DNA of 64,000 bases from Cristatella mucedo (lineage: Eukaryota; Bryozoa; Phylactolaemata; Cristatellidae), in assembly GCA_009760855.2 (NCBI GenBank), contig WPIO01000147.1:374001-438000 (forward strand), written 5' to 3'. Below the pieces are notes generated by a model. That model did no database searches and was not told the DNA's origin. It saw only the letters and a list, made by a program, of their open reading frames with translations. The translations under genes and the position numbers were made by a program. Positions 45,850 through 57,555 of this stretch are shown in pieces. The first letter of the stretch is position 1, and each line of letters opens with the position of its first letter.

Positions 45850-47345
45850 ACACTAGATTAAGAAAACTTGAGCAGCTTCCGCCCAGTCTCCCGTTGACCA
45901 TTCTAATCAAAGACAATAAAGACAATCACAGACAATAAAGTTGTGGAAGACCAGCTGAACTATCACATCGAAACTAAAATCAAACGCCAGTAATTTCCAA
46001 TCTGATTTTAGAGCAAATCACTCTATAAAGTCACCATTGCTTTGGGTGCATAACGACCTTACCAGGAATGCAGACTTAGATAAAGTCTCTCTGCTTATTT
46101 TGCTTGATCTTTCGGCAGCGTTTGATTTTATTAACCACCAAGTCTTTCTAGAGCGCCTCTCATTGCACGTGAGCACCACTGGCACTGCTCTACAAAAGTT
46201 CATGTCCTATCTTAGTGGGAGACTCCAGAGTATTGATGTGAACGGACAAAGATCATCCGAAGAACCTTTGAAGTAGGGTGCACCTCATGGCTCTGTATTC
46301 GGTCCGCTTCCTTGCACAGCTTATACTCTCCCTCTTGTTCTTTCAACTCCCTTGCTGCATGTATTGCTGACATCCGCACATAGATGGCAGCAAATGTTCT
46401 CAAATTGAATGAAGATAAAACCAACTTACTAGTTATGATGTGAATCAGAAATTTGAAAAATTAATGGTCAAAATCGCCTTGGTCAGCATATCTCCGGTTG
46501 CATCTCTAAGAAATCTAGATATCCTGCTCCAAAGTAACCTTTCACTAGAAGATCAAATCAGCTCTATTTTCAAGTCTGCCTATTTTTAGCTCAATAAGAT
46601 TGCTAAAAATCGGGCTTGCATAGACAGGAATACTAAATCCAAATTATTCCATGCATTTGTATTATATCGTCTCGACTTCTGTAACTCAGTTTTTGCTGGC
46701 CTACTGGCACGTGATATCAGGCGCTTAAAGTTGGTACACAACTCTGCAGGTAAGCTTGCCTGTCGTGAGCAGCCACAGCACACTACTTCGCACCGACCTG
46801 AACTGGCTCTCAATCAAAGAGCGTATCGACTTCAAGGTTCTGCACTCACTTTTAGGTCCCTTAATTCTGTGGCTACAACCTAAATATCTTAACTACTTCC
46901 CTACCAGTCTAAGCAAAGTACCACTCGCGTTTCTAAATCAGATCATTTGGCTATATCGCGTACAATCCTAAAATCGTTTGGAAACCATTCCTTTAGTTTG
47001 TTTGCTCCCAAAGCCGGGAACTCACTCCCGAATGACATTGCAACATCCTCCTCCGATTTGACAATACTAAAAAGAAGCTAAAAATTCATCTTTTTGACAA
47101 CATTTAGTGGGTTCCTGTGACTCATCATCTGCGTGCTTATGCATGTTGACACTGTGCAAGCAGCCAATAACCGTATTTACAGGTTGATAGTGTGCATGCC
47201 ACCTAAAACCTTGTTATGCCTGCTGAAATTGTGCATGTTACCACTAACCATTCGATCAAGCTTCCTTTACAGCAAATATAAAGTGCGTAGAAATAGATTA
47301 AGTTTTATGAGGGCTCTATGCAAGCAAATTATTATTATCATTAAA
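45850..47345 (+). mobile_element. LINE-A copy from RT fingers to 3' end (broken)
   Basis: Starts with a remnant of the NLSSFRPVS block (about 45868), then QSDFRANHSI-like and LLILLDLSAAFDFINHQVFL (46095-46150). The stretch around the YADD active site is deleted (TLPLVLSTPLLHVLLTS-like jump at 46325-46350). The C-terminal codons are scattered in several frames, and the tail ends at 47345. The longest LINE-A copy at its 5' side. Confidence 0.85.
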
Positions 47346-47446
47346 AGATGGCTAAAATTCACAAGAGATTAGCTAACCACTTCCCATGGCCACAAGAGAG
47401 TGAAGAAGTAACCTAGTAACAATTTGTCTCGTCTCTGATTTCTAAT

Positions 47447-47522
47447 AAAAATAATAATAATGCACTTGATAAAGCGCCCTCAGAAAGCTTTATCTCTTTC
47501 TAGGTGCTTTACATTTGCTAGT
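47447..47522 (-). mobile_element. LINE-A tail-only insertion
   Basis: AATAATAATAATGCACTTGA then AAAGCGCCCTCAGAAAGC: a minus-strand LINE-A end about 100 bases from the end of a plus-strand copy. Confidence 0.8.
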
Positions 47523-47774
47523 GGTGGTTTGTTCCAACTATCGAGGACGATGTGGGCTTTTCCATCTTGTTGGTGTAATTATATCCCTTTTGGATGCTTA
47601 GTGCTATATAAACCTCACGAAGAAACCCAGACGATATGGCACTCACATTTGAGTGGCTCTCTAGTGATCGCTATGGTTTACAGACGGCGCTGGCAAAAGC
47701 AGTTTTTTAAAGAAGGTATGTCGAGTAGCAATACTACACATACATTGACATCTTAAAATATCGTGCTCAGATAC

Positions 47775-48000
47775 CAAATCACGTGGTTCTGATGTGCATA
47801 GATTTTGAACAAGCATTTTGAAGTTATCCAATCAGACTATCGAAACTGTGAGACGCAGGCGTCCAGAAAATTAAGATTTGATGAACGCTGACCATTGTTG
47901 CTCGAGGCGATAAGACGCCATTACTGTTTGAGATTCTCAACGGAAGACCGATCTCTTGCTCGCTCGATCGATAACTTTGTCATGGATTTCGCCTACAACG
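47775..48000 (+). mobile_element. possible RTE-like RT relic
   Basis: MCIDFEQAF followed by a stop, then spaced residues (RLSKL, DAG, KI) recall the palm start of RTE or similar LINE RTs (IDFEKAFD ... LW ... G). Stops and shifts throughout; it differs from LINE-A and LINE-B. Confidence 0.4.
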
Positions 48001-48772
48001 GCTCTAAGGGTAACGAAACCAGCAACCCATAACTAGCGGCAGTTCAGATTTGCTGCCGTTGTTAGTTATTACACTAGGTTACTCCAGTAATAACCAGTGG
48101 TGTCTAATCCCTTTGCGCACGTAGAGCCAGCTTTCTGCTCTGTCGTAACAGAAGAGCTCGCCGCAAAGCAGCCAAGGGCACCCGTAGCGCTTGCTGAGTT
48201 TGGCTGTCTCTGGGAATTGCTGTGCTGAAATATTTGTACCCTGTTGTAACTAGCCTACTGACGTCGCATCCTTTCAAGCATACATAAAGTGCATGGAAGA
48301 AGATTAATTACTTTCATGTAGCTATTTAAATTTCATTGCTACTATAATTTCTATTGCTCAGGTAAGAACAGGCTTGATTCATTCAAGTCAGCACGTGCGC
48401 AGCACGACGCTGAATCTATTGGCTTGCTCAGGCAGACTTTACGAACGTTTGCTACATAACGTAGAGATGTCACCTATCCCTAAACGCAATGCAACTGGTG
48501 TAGGTGCATTAACATACGATAGGTTAAATGCCAGCTCAATGCTGCAGAAGTATCTAAGTTATTCTTGCATTTATCATGAAATGCCGGCCCTAGAATAAAG
48601 CTGCGTTGGCATGCTTACTATGTGGATACAACTGATGCACTACACTGATGATGTGTACATATTTCATCTCTATCAAATAGCTTACTCAAAATATTGAATA
48701 TTTGAAATGATATAGGGGCGTAATAACTTGTGATTCTAAGCGGATGCTTGTAGGGCTCTCTTTGCGTCTCAG
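48001..48772. other. region that may hold upstream exons of the next gene
   Basis: A 75-codon plus frame at 48374-48598 (with SSQHVRSTTLNLLACSGRLY and ERLLHN before a possible donor GTAGAG) follows a plausible acceptor (TTGCTCAG at 48360). It could be an earlier exon of the gene at 48773-52191, but I could not join it in frame with confidence. Confidence 0.25.
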
Positions 48773-51700
48773 ACCCATGCTATCCGCACGCCACTGTTTC
48801 TAGGCAGACAGATTGTGCCTCTCAGTCGTAAGACTTCCTTTTTTTATATAGAGTAAAGGTTTATTGCTTCGAGAAATACGAGTTGCTTTTTTCCAGGTTT
48901 CTTGGGACCCTTTGTCAATGTCACTGTGTGTCCAGCTGCAGCCTCAGCATCTAAGGTAAGCAATGCGACCGCTTGACCTTTGCTGTCTTTCTCTTGGGCA
49001 AATCAGAGTATTGCAGCAATCAGGGCTGTACTTGCAGTGCGTCGTCGGTGAAACTAGAGTGGATGATCCATCGTGGTGTAAGTATTGCTTGCAAAGACGT
49101 CATTAAATATTGTGTGATAGCTTTTGGCGTGTAAGGAGTAGCCGTAGTTTAAAATGTGTTGCAGCCTGCATTATTTTTCTTAGTCGATGCCACTTTAGAG
49201 AATGAAGACAAAGAGGCTCGCCTGGCCAGATTCAGAGGCTGCTTGGATGTGCTGAGACGGCTGTAAGTACAAGAATCGGCGAGCTTTCTATTCCCCTGTA
49301 CATGAAACTTGAGGTAATCTTATAATTTACTTTGCAGGACGACCGCGAACAAGAACAAGCGAAAGGTAAGATGAGTTCATGCTAATTAACCCGTCTTTTT
49401 ACCGCTATCCGAAGCAAACTTCGCTTGGGCCGACAAGAAAGTGACTGTATTCGGCCTACTAATCAATATTTTTAAAAATTGTAGCTGCCTCTGTGGAATT
49501 CATCTCACACAACTGGTAAGCACATCTTGCGAGGCAAGTTTTTCAGTCTTGAGCTTCTACTTTCAATTTGCAGCGATTAAACAGCGAGTCAATTGCAGCT
49601 GAACACTCTCTTTCCATATAAGAGCAGGAGTCACACAATTCTTACAATAGTGGCAGTAGAAAAATTTCCTGCAGAAAATCCACTTGGTAACTTTTTTTGT
49701 GGGGTTGCAGACATAGAATACGAATTAGAATTAGAATACGAATCTAACGCCCCATTGTATTTTTTCCTATTGAAACCACTGAGGCTCATGGCTGCCTAAA
49801 GCACGAGGTGTTCAGGTAGATTGCCGACCTCCAATATGTAGCAGCAGCATTGTTAAAACAAATTACCGATGCCTAAAGTGTTCAGCGGCCTGCTAGTATG
49901 TGCGTACAAAAGTGGTCTTTTATCTTCTTTCCTTGATGTCCTTGATTTCCAAGGTCCATGTGCCTAGATATTGCTGGAACACTCCGCTGAGCATTGCATC
50001 AGCACTTAGTTAACATTTGCTGGCGACATTTTGGCGACGCTTTAGGTGTAAGTCTGGAAAAAGAAAGACGTCTGCTGTCTGAAAATGTAAGTTAATCTTT
50101 TACCAATTCCATGAGTTAGCTGCAGAAAATTCTGTACAATGTGTGTATAAACCGTTTAAAATGTGTTTGTTATTCATCTCCAATGCCTTTTAGTACCTTC
50201 CGGATGGTGTTCCCACAGATTCTGATTGGTGTAAGTTAAAGCAATACGATAAAACAATTGATTCTTTCCCAACCTTGAAACCAACCTTGTTTGCTTGTGA
50301 TATGAGTTCATTTTTTCAGTTAATGAAATATAATTTCTTTCGAAGTTTTGTGTTCCTGTTTGGCTGAAGCGCCTACACCATAACGTTGAAAAGAATCTTT
50401 CCTTTCCCCTTATAATGAATACTTACGTAGGGTATACGACATTTCGCGCATTTGTCAATCATGAAATGCAATATGAGCGCAGGTATGCGAAAAATCAAAA
50501 CTGCTGACTTAGTTTTGAAGCCTTGACGCAGCCTAACAGTCACTCGTATGAGATTTCCCTTTAGCTGATTCGAGGAGTTTAAAAAATTGTAGATGATCGC
50601 GATATGCCAGCAGAAGCGAGATTTGCTGTTTGTCGGGCTCTGCTCCGGCGAAGGTAAGCATTACCTGATAAGCACACAGTGGTAATACAAAAGATGCCCA
50701 GCACTAATGAGCAAATGGAGATGCCCAGCACTAATTAGCAAATGGAGCACTAATGAGCAAGAATAGGAGAAAACGGAACTCTTGTCTAATGAACTCTTAC
50801 ATTTCAGGGTCGAGGCGGATGAGGCTGCTACTCTTCAGGTATGTACGACGATCGTCACCTCTTTACAGTCAATGTAGCGTCAAAATGCCATCGGCTACAG
50901 CAGTCCTAGTGAGGCCTATTCCTTACCAAATCTTGACCACCAGCAGTCTTGCTGGGGGATGCCCTAATTCATGGAAGGTCTCGATGACACTTACGATACA
51001 CTATTACCGCTCTCGTTATGTACTTCCCTAGGTTCTTCAAAAAATGTTGTTTGGTTCAGATTCTTTCTTAAGCCAGAAGCCCATAAATCAGACATGTACG
51101 CTGTCAATACATATATTACTGACGGCTGGGCCACTTGAATTCTTTACCGTCTCATTTCCGCATTTTTTGTCATCCAGATCAACAATATACTTATCTTTCT
51201 TCTTTTATTGTTAGAAAAAGTAGATATTAAAGTTACCTTCTAGATTTATTCTATTCCTGAAAGAGCCCAGTATAAGCCATAGCGCGCGACGACCGTGATT
51301 GCCGTTTTGAAATGAAACTACAGACTCGCTTTAAACATTTTCTTCGAAATTGACGTTTCAGCCTCATCGCAGTGCACCCGCCACAACGCCTCTCGGAGGT
51401 GAGTTATTTGTGCTCGTTCGTTGTCAGCCATCCTTCCCTACCTTTCGAAAACGTGCTTGAACGTATTCGCTTGTATGATACTCACTTGTGTCACCAGATC
51501 TTCTCTGCTTTCGCGAGGCTCAACTTCTGAAAAACACTTGTATCACATTATTTTAAACTATTTAGTTTCCTGAGCAGGATGATATTTTTTCACACAGTCA
51601 TTCCCAACATGAGGCTAGCCAAAGAAAGAAAACACGTTTCGCCTGATCAGGAGACCATTCGGGTTCAGGTGAGTCTTAAACATCAGCTGAAAACTACGAT

Positions 51701-52191
51701 TTTAATTTGATTTCATATAATTCTTTTTCTCAATGATCAAACGTGAGCCCTGTTGCTTACTGTGATTAATATTGGCATTACAAATTTTTACAGGACAAAG
51801 TTAAAGAATATTCAGTACCATGGTGTAAGTTGCCTGTACATTGAACACAAATTTCTGCAGTTGGAAAGAAAGTTGAAATGTTCTCAGTGTTGTATTTCGA
51901 AGACCGTACTAGTAACTCCATGTGTCCAATAGATCTAGTGTCATTGTAGACGACAGTACATTAACTGACTCCTCGCATGCCGGAAAAAGAAGACGCTTTG
52001 AGCTGTGTCAGCAGGATCTCGATACGAGGCAAGTAGAAAATTGCTCATTTTCTCTCCAAATCGCAGCTACTGAAGAATTTGGACTTCAGAATTACGATAT
52101 CTTCGAGATCATGCTGCGACCATGTCTTTCCTTTAATTTTAGGTTAAGAAAATTCCTCGACAAAGCATCTCCTTTGAGCATCTTGAAATAA
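48773..52191 (+). CDS. unknown protein built from a repeated five-exon cassette
   Basis: Fifteen exons join in one frame (248 residues so far): 48773-48827, 48897-48955, 49017-49077, 49184-49262, 49338-49365, 49485-49515, 50046-50086, 50194-50230, 50593-50653, 50808-50838, 51362-51398, 51598-51668, 51794-51824, 51950-52028, 52143-52191 (TAA). Introns are GT-AG except the last (GC-AG, AG|GCAAGT). The intron phases run 1,0,1,2,0 and repeat with no exception. Exons 3, 8 and 13 all end TGGT|GTAAGT and splice into a W-F/Y-D motif (PSWFD, SDWYD, VPWYD). The following exons share a pattern AR-F--C---L--R. A basic stretch (GKRRRF) near the C-terminus could be a nuclear signal. I do not recognise the family. 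The first exon seen lacks a start codon, so the 5' end is missing. Confidence 0.75.
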
Positions 52192-52266
52192 GCTTTTATT
52201 ATTTTGTCTTGAGTTTTGATAAAATATTTTTTGAAGATCTCTTGGTTTATTTTTGATAGCATCTTC

Positions 52267-52272
52267 AATAAA
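52267..52272 (+). promoter_or_regulatory. polyadenylation signal AATAAA
   Basis: Canonical hexamer 76 bases after the TAA of the cassette gene, in AT-rich sequence. It supports 52191 as the true end. Confidence 0.6.
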
Positions 52273-54239
52273 ATATTTATTATTTGAAAATCTCTTCGTT
52301 TATTTTAAAATAAATAACAAATACATAATACCAAATAACTTTAAGGATAAAATCGTTGAATAAACTAGCATTAGTGGATTCTTTTACTGGATTCTCGCAG
52401 GCTTTTGTTACTCTCTGCATCGAAGTCGGGATTAATATTTTTGTGGAAAACAGCGATAGCATCAACATCAAAGATTGCTTGAATGCTTTTATGGTATATT
52501 GAAGTTTACCAAACAAGTTACCATTCTTTTTTCATTTATCATAAAGTGCAGCAAATGTCTATAAAAGGCTCGGACTCAAGCCCTCTATTTCAAGTTATTT
52601 TAAATTTTAGAATCACTTATAATTTGAAATTGGTTACATTATACCATTATTTTATCTCATTCCTAGAAAAAGATAGCTTTTACACTGAGAGCGGCCAAAT
52701 TGTCGCTTCTAGGTTCAAACTATCTCAGATTAGTAAGAAAGAACTGAATGATTGTATTCACTATATAAGCTGCACTATATTTGCACTCACTTTCAACATA
52801 AAAAAGTTTTACCGGAATTCAAACGCAGGTTTACCTTTTGAAAAGCTATTGCCACAGGATTTCTGACTCCACACAATTAATGAATCGCCAACGTTCTGGT
52901 GTCGATTATATGTTAGTAATAATCTTGTAAAGTATGCGTGACAAAGATACACGGGTAGGTAGCTAGCGGCAGCCTCATGACAGAAAGGCTTTAGTCGATT
53001 TTTCTTCAAAAGTGAAATTATTATAAAATTGGAAAAGTAATATTGGATAAAAAAATGCATGATCGAAAGTACCTTGGCGAACTGATAGTAAAAACTTCTT
53101 CCAAGCAGAGTCCGAGCAGCTCAATTCAATTAGCCATTAATTACTAATAATATACAGTTTCGTACTAGACAGCTCTCCAACAGATAATAGGGGCTGTAGC
53201 ACAACTAACTGAATGATAGCAAAAAGCTCTGTAAGAAGCTCGCTGCCTGAGAACCAAATCTTATTAAGGTATTGCACTTGGTGTAGAAATAATGCAAATC
53301 ATCTGATAGCAAATAACAAAATAACAGGGGCCATTTTGTAGGATTCAAATGGACAAAGCAAATTTCGTGAGATGTTGGGTTTTCGGCTCCATTTAAAATT
53401 TGAAGCCGGGTTTTTCCCGATGTCAGTTGATAGGCATCTGCAGGATTTAGGTGCATTAAAACTAAAAGCACGGTTTCCAAGGATTCGAGGTTTCTCCGAG
53501 CCAAAGCTAAATGTGAATCAAGCCAAAGGAGCGGATAGTACACCGTGAGAGCCTCAGGAGTATATTGATTTAATCATTGCGCGTCAGCCTTATCGTTTTT
53601 GATAGTCCAATATTTTCATTGTAGTCCAGCTAAATGAGCTAAATTTCTTTTCGAAAAGCTTCTTAAGTCCTTAGAAAAGGTGCTTGAAATAATCACCGCA
53701 TCAATGCTGGCAATTGACGGCTTTCATAAAATATGGATTGTATGAGCTCTGCAAGCCAGTAATAATTAATGTTTCCCGTTTCGCTAAATTAAGGGAATCT
53801 GTAAGGCGTCTGGTAAGCATCTACTCAGTTGATTCGGATAAATTTGATGCAAAATTTGGTTAAAAACAGGCTTATTCTGTTGTCTGGTTTATCTGTGTGG
53901 ACATGTAAAATGCTCTCGTGTCACAACACCTTGATTGACCTAGGTTATGCCTAGAAAACGTCGAAGTTGACTCGTCCGTTGCTGTGCAGACTGCCCAGAA
54001 ATGGCATCGCAAATAAAATGACGATAATAAATTATATAACAGTACGATCGGTAAGGATCCGACAATAATAATGTAGTAAAGGGGATTTAGTGAATTGAGA
54101 AATTATTCTTCGTAGAGGGAACAGTCGTCCTGTGAAGCCCAGCCACCCGAATTACCTCGGCAAGCTACGACCATTGGCTAGTAACTTCTCAACATATAGA
54201 GTCCGCCGGTCTGATAAACCTTCTTTGGGGGGTTCTTAG
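52273..54239. other. AT-rich intergenic DNA with one long open frame
   Basis: A 127-codon plus frame (52483-52866, ending NSNAGLPFEKLLPQDF) is long for such AT-rich DNA but shows no known domain and no start context. 53400-53500 has weak antisense likeness to the LINE-A C-terminus (AAAGCACGGTTTCCAAGGAT). Confidence 0.3.
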
Positions 54240-54400
54240 GGGGAAATTTCCAAACATTGTCAACATTTTTTCACTTTTTAGAAATTTGCCTATTAAAAGA
54301 CAAATTAGTTACAAATGCAATCCCAAATTTTGGTGGTTGACAGATGACCGGAACGTGGTAAATAAAAATATTTTTTAACCTACTACTTACACTGAAAGTG
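54240..54400 (+). repeat. dispersed noncoding repeat, copy 2
   Basis: Matches the reverse complement of 24350-24495 (CCCAAATTTTGGTGGTTGAC, AGATGACCGGAACGTGGTAA). Confidence 0.75.
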
Positions 54401-54439
54401 GTGTATAGAGGTCAGCAAAATGATTTCTTTTAAAAATTA

Positions 54440-55035
54440 AGACAACTAAACCCTAGTTGCCCAGTTTTGCACCAACTGCAAACAGCTTATTGCACAGGCG
54501 GAAATACATCAGAATAGTGAGTTACAAAAGTCGAGATGGTATGCCACAAAAGCAGCAAGCAGCTTGACTATAGGATCCCTGTCTAAACAGACCCAGCAAT
54601 ATGCAATGCTTCAACCGGAAAGTAATCAGACTCGATTGCCGCACTGATGTTGCCATCTACTAAAGATCATGCTTTAACAGGATGTTGATAAACTGTTTAT
54701 TCCAAAGCAACGCCAACATACGAGAAGCGCACCAGCTAGCTAACCGCACTCTTTGTACATGCCACGGACAAGAGCCCGCCAAAACGCTCTAGAATAGGCT
54801 AGCAAGTAACAAAACGCTCTCAACTCCCCCCTCCGACGAGCATCGGATGACGTCAGCGGAAAAGCCCTGCCTCTACGTGACCCCAAAATCCGGCAGGTAG
54901 GGCCCACGCCTATTTACATTGGCACAAAGGATATCCAGATTTCGTGCAGAGATGCTACAGAGCCAATTTTGAGGGATAGCTTTTCCGATTTCTGAACAAA
55001 ACTAAATTATTCTTGCGAAAGCTAAAATTTTGGCG
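54440..55035 (-). mobile_element. LINE-A fragments, decayed
   Basis: 54455-54660 corresponds in antisense to the RT stretch from LQLVQNSAA back to STVKSAYFQLH (CAGTTTTGCACCAACTGCAA at the start). 54930-55030 corresponds to the segment before it (AGATTTCGTGCAGAGATGCT, CAATTTTGAGGGATA). An unrelated stretch of about 260 bases separates them. Confidence 0.6.
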
Positions 55036-55504
55036 TATAACTACGTCATAAAGCTCGGTTAATTTTATAAGTCCGAGTCATCGAAACGAAACGAACATGT
55101 TCTCGTCCCACACCGCAATGAGCCGTTCGTCTAATAGCGCCTCCAAGCATCCAAGATAAATCAGTCAACGTTCGGCTAATTGACATCGTGCAGATATTAA
55201 AAATGCAACTCTGTACTCGCCGAATCAAAGTGCAACCCATCAGTCGGTCAATCGGTCGGACATGAGTTCAGCTGGGTCGCTGCCAAGCGGATCCGGTCGG
55301 TTTGAGCGCTCGAAGCTGCAGCAGCCACAGCTGCAGCGAAAGCAGCTGTGGCTGCTGTAAATGGAACATGGCAAATCCAGCCATATGAAATGTAATGCGT
55401 AGTTATTAGTCTTGTCATTCGGAAGCGCCCAACTGTTCGCTGCCTGCTAAAAATCTAAAGCCCTCAAAGGAGTGCCTACCGGACAGGAGGGTCAATTTAC
55501 TAAA
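55036..55504. other. intergenic, no element recognised
   Basis: An inverted repeat rich in CAGC (CAGCAGCCACAGCTGC ... GCAGCTGTGGCTGCTG, 55318-55358) could form a strong hairpin. No gene seen. Confidence 0.4.
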
Positions 55505-55590
55505 TATTTACTGATTTAAGAGCCTCCTTTGTATAGTGGTTGAAGAGCCCTAACGGCTATCACCAGTGTTTTCAGTGTGAACGGCAGTAG
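55505..55590 (-). mobile_element. SINE-2 tail fragment
   Basis: TAAGAGCCTCCTTTGTATAG, GAGCCCTAACGGCTATCACC: minus-strand SINE-2 end. Confidence 0.65.
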
Positions 55591-55679
55591 CGAAACTTGG
55601 GAAAATACCATTTGGCAATGATCCGTTATAAGCTTAACCATCTCACAAAACGATAGCAAGAGGCCAATCCGGAAAACCT

Positions 55680-55756
55680 GTGTAGCAAATTTATAGTGTC
55701 TAGAAAGAGATTGGGTTATCTCAGGGTGCTATAACTAATGTATTATTATTCCTAAT
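55680..55756 (+). mobile_element. LINE-A tail-only insertion
   Basis: TAGCAAATTTATAGTGTCTA, AGAAAGAGATTGGGTTATCT, GGGTGCTATAA and a short ATT end. Confidence 0.7.
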
Positions 55757-56037
55757 AAAAAATTCAACTATCCAGCAGTACACACCAAATTCACCAGCTT
55801 TTGCAGCGTTTGCAAGCAAGCACATCTCGTTATCTTTCTCGGAAGTCGACCCCAAAACCTTCGAAACAGATTTCAAGAGTCACACTGGCTCAGCCATTTT
55901 TAATCTACACGTTGATATTTGCCGGTCAAGGCTTTCAAAAAAATACACACATGCTAAGCTGAATATAGACATATCCGTGTATCTTTCTGTGGATGGACAT
56001 TTACCTTTTACCTATCTACCTTAGCTTTACATATACG

Positions 56038-56239
<202 letters not shown>

Positions 56240-56394
56240 AACGCATACTTCTATTTGAAACTTCACGAGGGATGAGTTCAGCAAAATCAAAGCCTAGGTG
56301 TCTCCATGAGGGCTTTTGGCAACTAGCAAACTGCACCTCATGCAACTCACAAAAGCATAACAAGCAAAGGCCAAGTGGGGATCAAGCAAGTAAA

Positions 56395-56553
56395 TGCGCT
56401 GGTTTGGCCTGGTTATTAGGGTTCTCGCCTCAACCAAGGTCAAGGTGAATGCATTTGATGACCAAGGTCGAGGGCTTGAGCCACGTGGCGTATGTGAAGC
56501 GCCTGCATAGAGATTAAGTTCTCCTAGGGCGCTATACAAATAAATTATATGTA
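56395..56553 (+). mobile_element. SINE-1 copy with LINE-A-type hairpin tail
   Basis: Degraded tRNA head (GGCCTGGTTATTAGGGTTCT), B-box region GGGCTTGAGCC, then AGCGCC (56498-56503) pairing with GGCGCT (56528-56533) around AGAGATTAAGTTCTC, which is identical to the LINE-A hairpin at 45459-45494 over those 15 bases. Ends TACAAATAAATTATAT. Confidence 0.88.
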
Positions 56554-57368
56554 TGTTTCAAATGGCATAGAGATAGCACCGTAGGACTTTTATAGTCGTT
56601 ACTAAGGGAGAAGGTACTTCGCTGTGCAAGATTTTGGCGGAAATGAGTTTCAAAGCTTATGACCCGATAGCAGTTGCTTCTATAGCCAAGCGTCTTAATG
56701 TGAAAATATGGACAGGCGATTTATTATTTTAAGAATTCTCTTTGAGCGCTCAGTCGGACTAGACATTGTAGGTCAACCTACGGCCCAACCCTGACCCTTA
56801 CCGGCTGCTCAATTTACCATCGTTGAGTGAGCAATAGGCATCTTGATGAACTCTCTCGGCTTAATCTGGCACCGAATAAATTCAAAGTCTCTATTTACTG
56901 GCAGATGCGTACTTTAAAATCGAATTTTTTCAAATTGAAGCGGTTAGATCTGACATCAAACTCCTTTTTTGTGGATACACAGATGGGTCGACTCCGAGCC
57001 GGATGCAGGCGCTGACATCCGGACTCTAAACGTAGGGGTATCCTGAGGCAACTAGTTAAGTGAAGAGAAAGCTTAGGTATTTATTTGTGTTACTTAAATT
57101 ATACTTCTCCGAAATCTCGTGAGTACGGTGTAGGAACTTGTTCAGGCACGAACGCAAATCCGCCGCAGCTTAGGTGCAACCGGGGTGGGAGACTAATCCG
57201 CCCAATCAACTTGCTTCGGCCTTGAGCAGCAATGTCAAGGTTTCGGGATACCCGACTCACAGCTGCTGCCATGGTCTGCAGCGCGCCCCCGCTCTGGACG
57301 GGTCTTCGCTACGCCCGTCCTGCTGCGTGCGCTCTGTTAACCTGCTGACACCTGCTGCACCCAATTTC
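56554..57368. other. upstream region of the TBC1D7-like gene
   Basis: The last 140 bases or so (57230-57368) are clearly GC-richer than the surroundings (GCAGCGCGCCCCCGC) and may hold the promoter and 5' UTR. No TATA box at a fitting distance was seen. A 62-codon frame at 56827-57015 is unrecognised. Confidence 0.35.
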
Positions 57369-57555
57369 ATGGCAGACGCCGGAAACTTTCGATCCCAGTT
57401 TTATAGCCGAGTAGCTCTGTCGGCAGTAGACGGGAAAAAGTCAATAGAGGCGTTGCTGAAAGAAAAACAAGTTGACGTGAAGAAGCTCGAGCTAGCGTGC
57501 TTGCGCTACAACGTGCACACCCAGTATCGCTGCCTCCTGTGGAAACTAATACTTG
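57369..57555 (+). CDS. TBC1D7: TBC1D7-like exon 1
   Basis: 62 codons plus one base, donor CTTG|GTGAGT. Contains MADAGNFRSQFYSRVAL and ends YRCLLWKLIL, the beginning of the TBC fold. The split Gly codon (G|GT) is completed by exon 2. Confidence 0.9.

Noticed and set aside
47640-47720. Exon-like frame with RRRWQKQFFKEG, recalling the start of a PH domain
   Set aside because: Bounded by a fair acceptor and donor, but no second PH-like exon could be found on either side.
54848-54855. TGACGTCA, a perfect CRE-type palindrome
   Set aside because: An 8-base match is expected by chance at about this scale, and it lies within decayed LINE sequence, 2.5 kb from the nearest gene start.
56827-57015. Frame with LKRLDLTSNSF, resembling one leucine-rich repeat
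   Set aside because: Only one repeat-like phrase, 62 codons, no neighbouring repeats.
57174-57368. In-frame upstream extension of the TBC1D7-like start
   Set aside because: Would add 65 residues with no counterpart in the family; the ATG at 57369 aligns with the known N-terminus.
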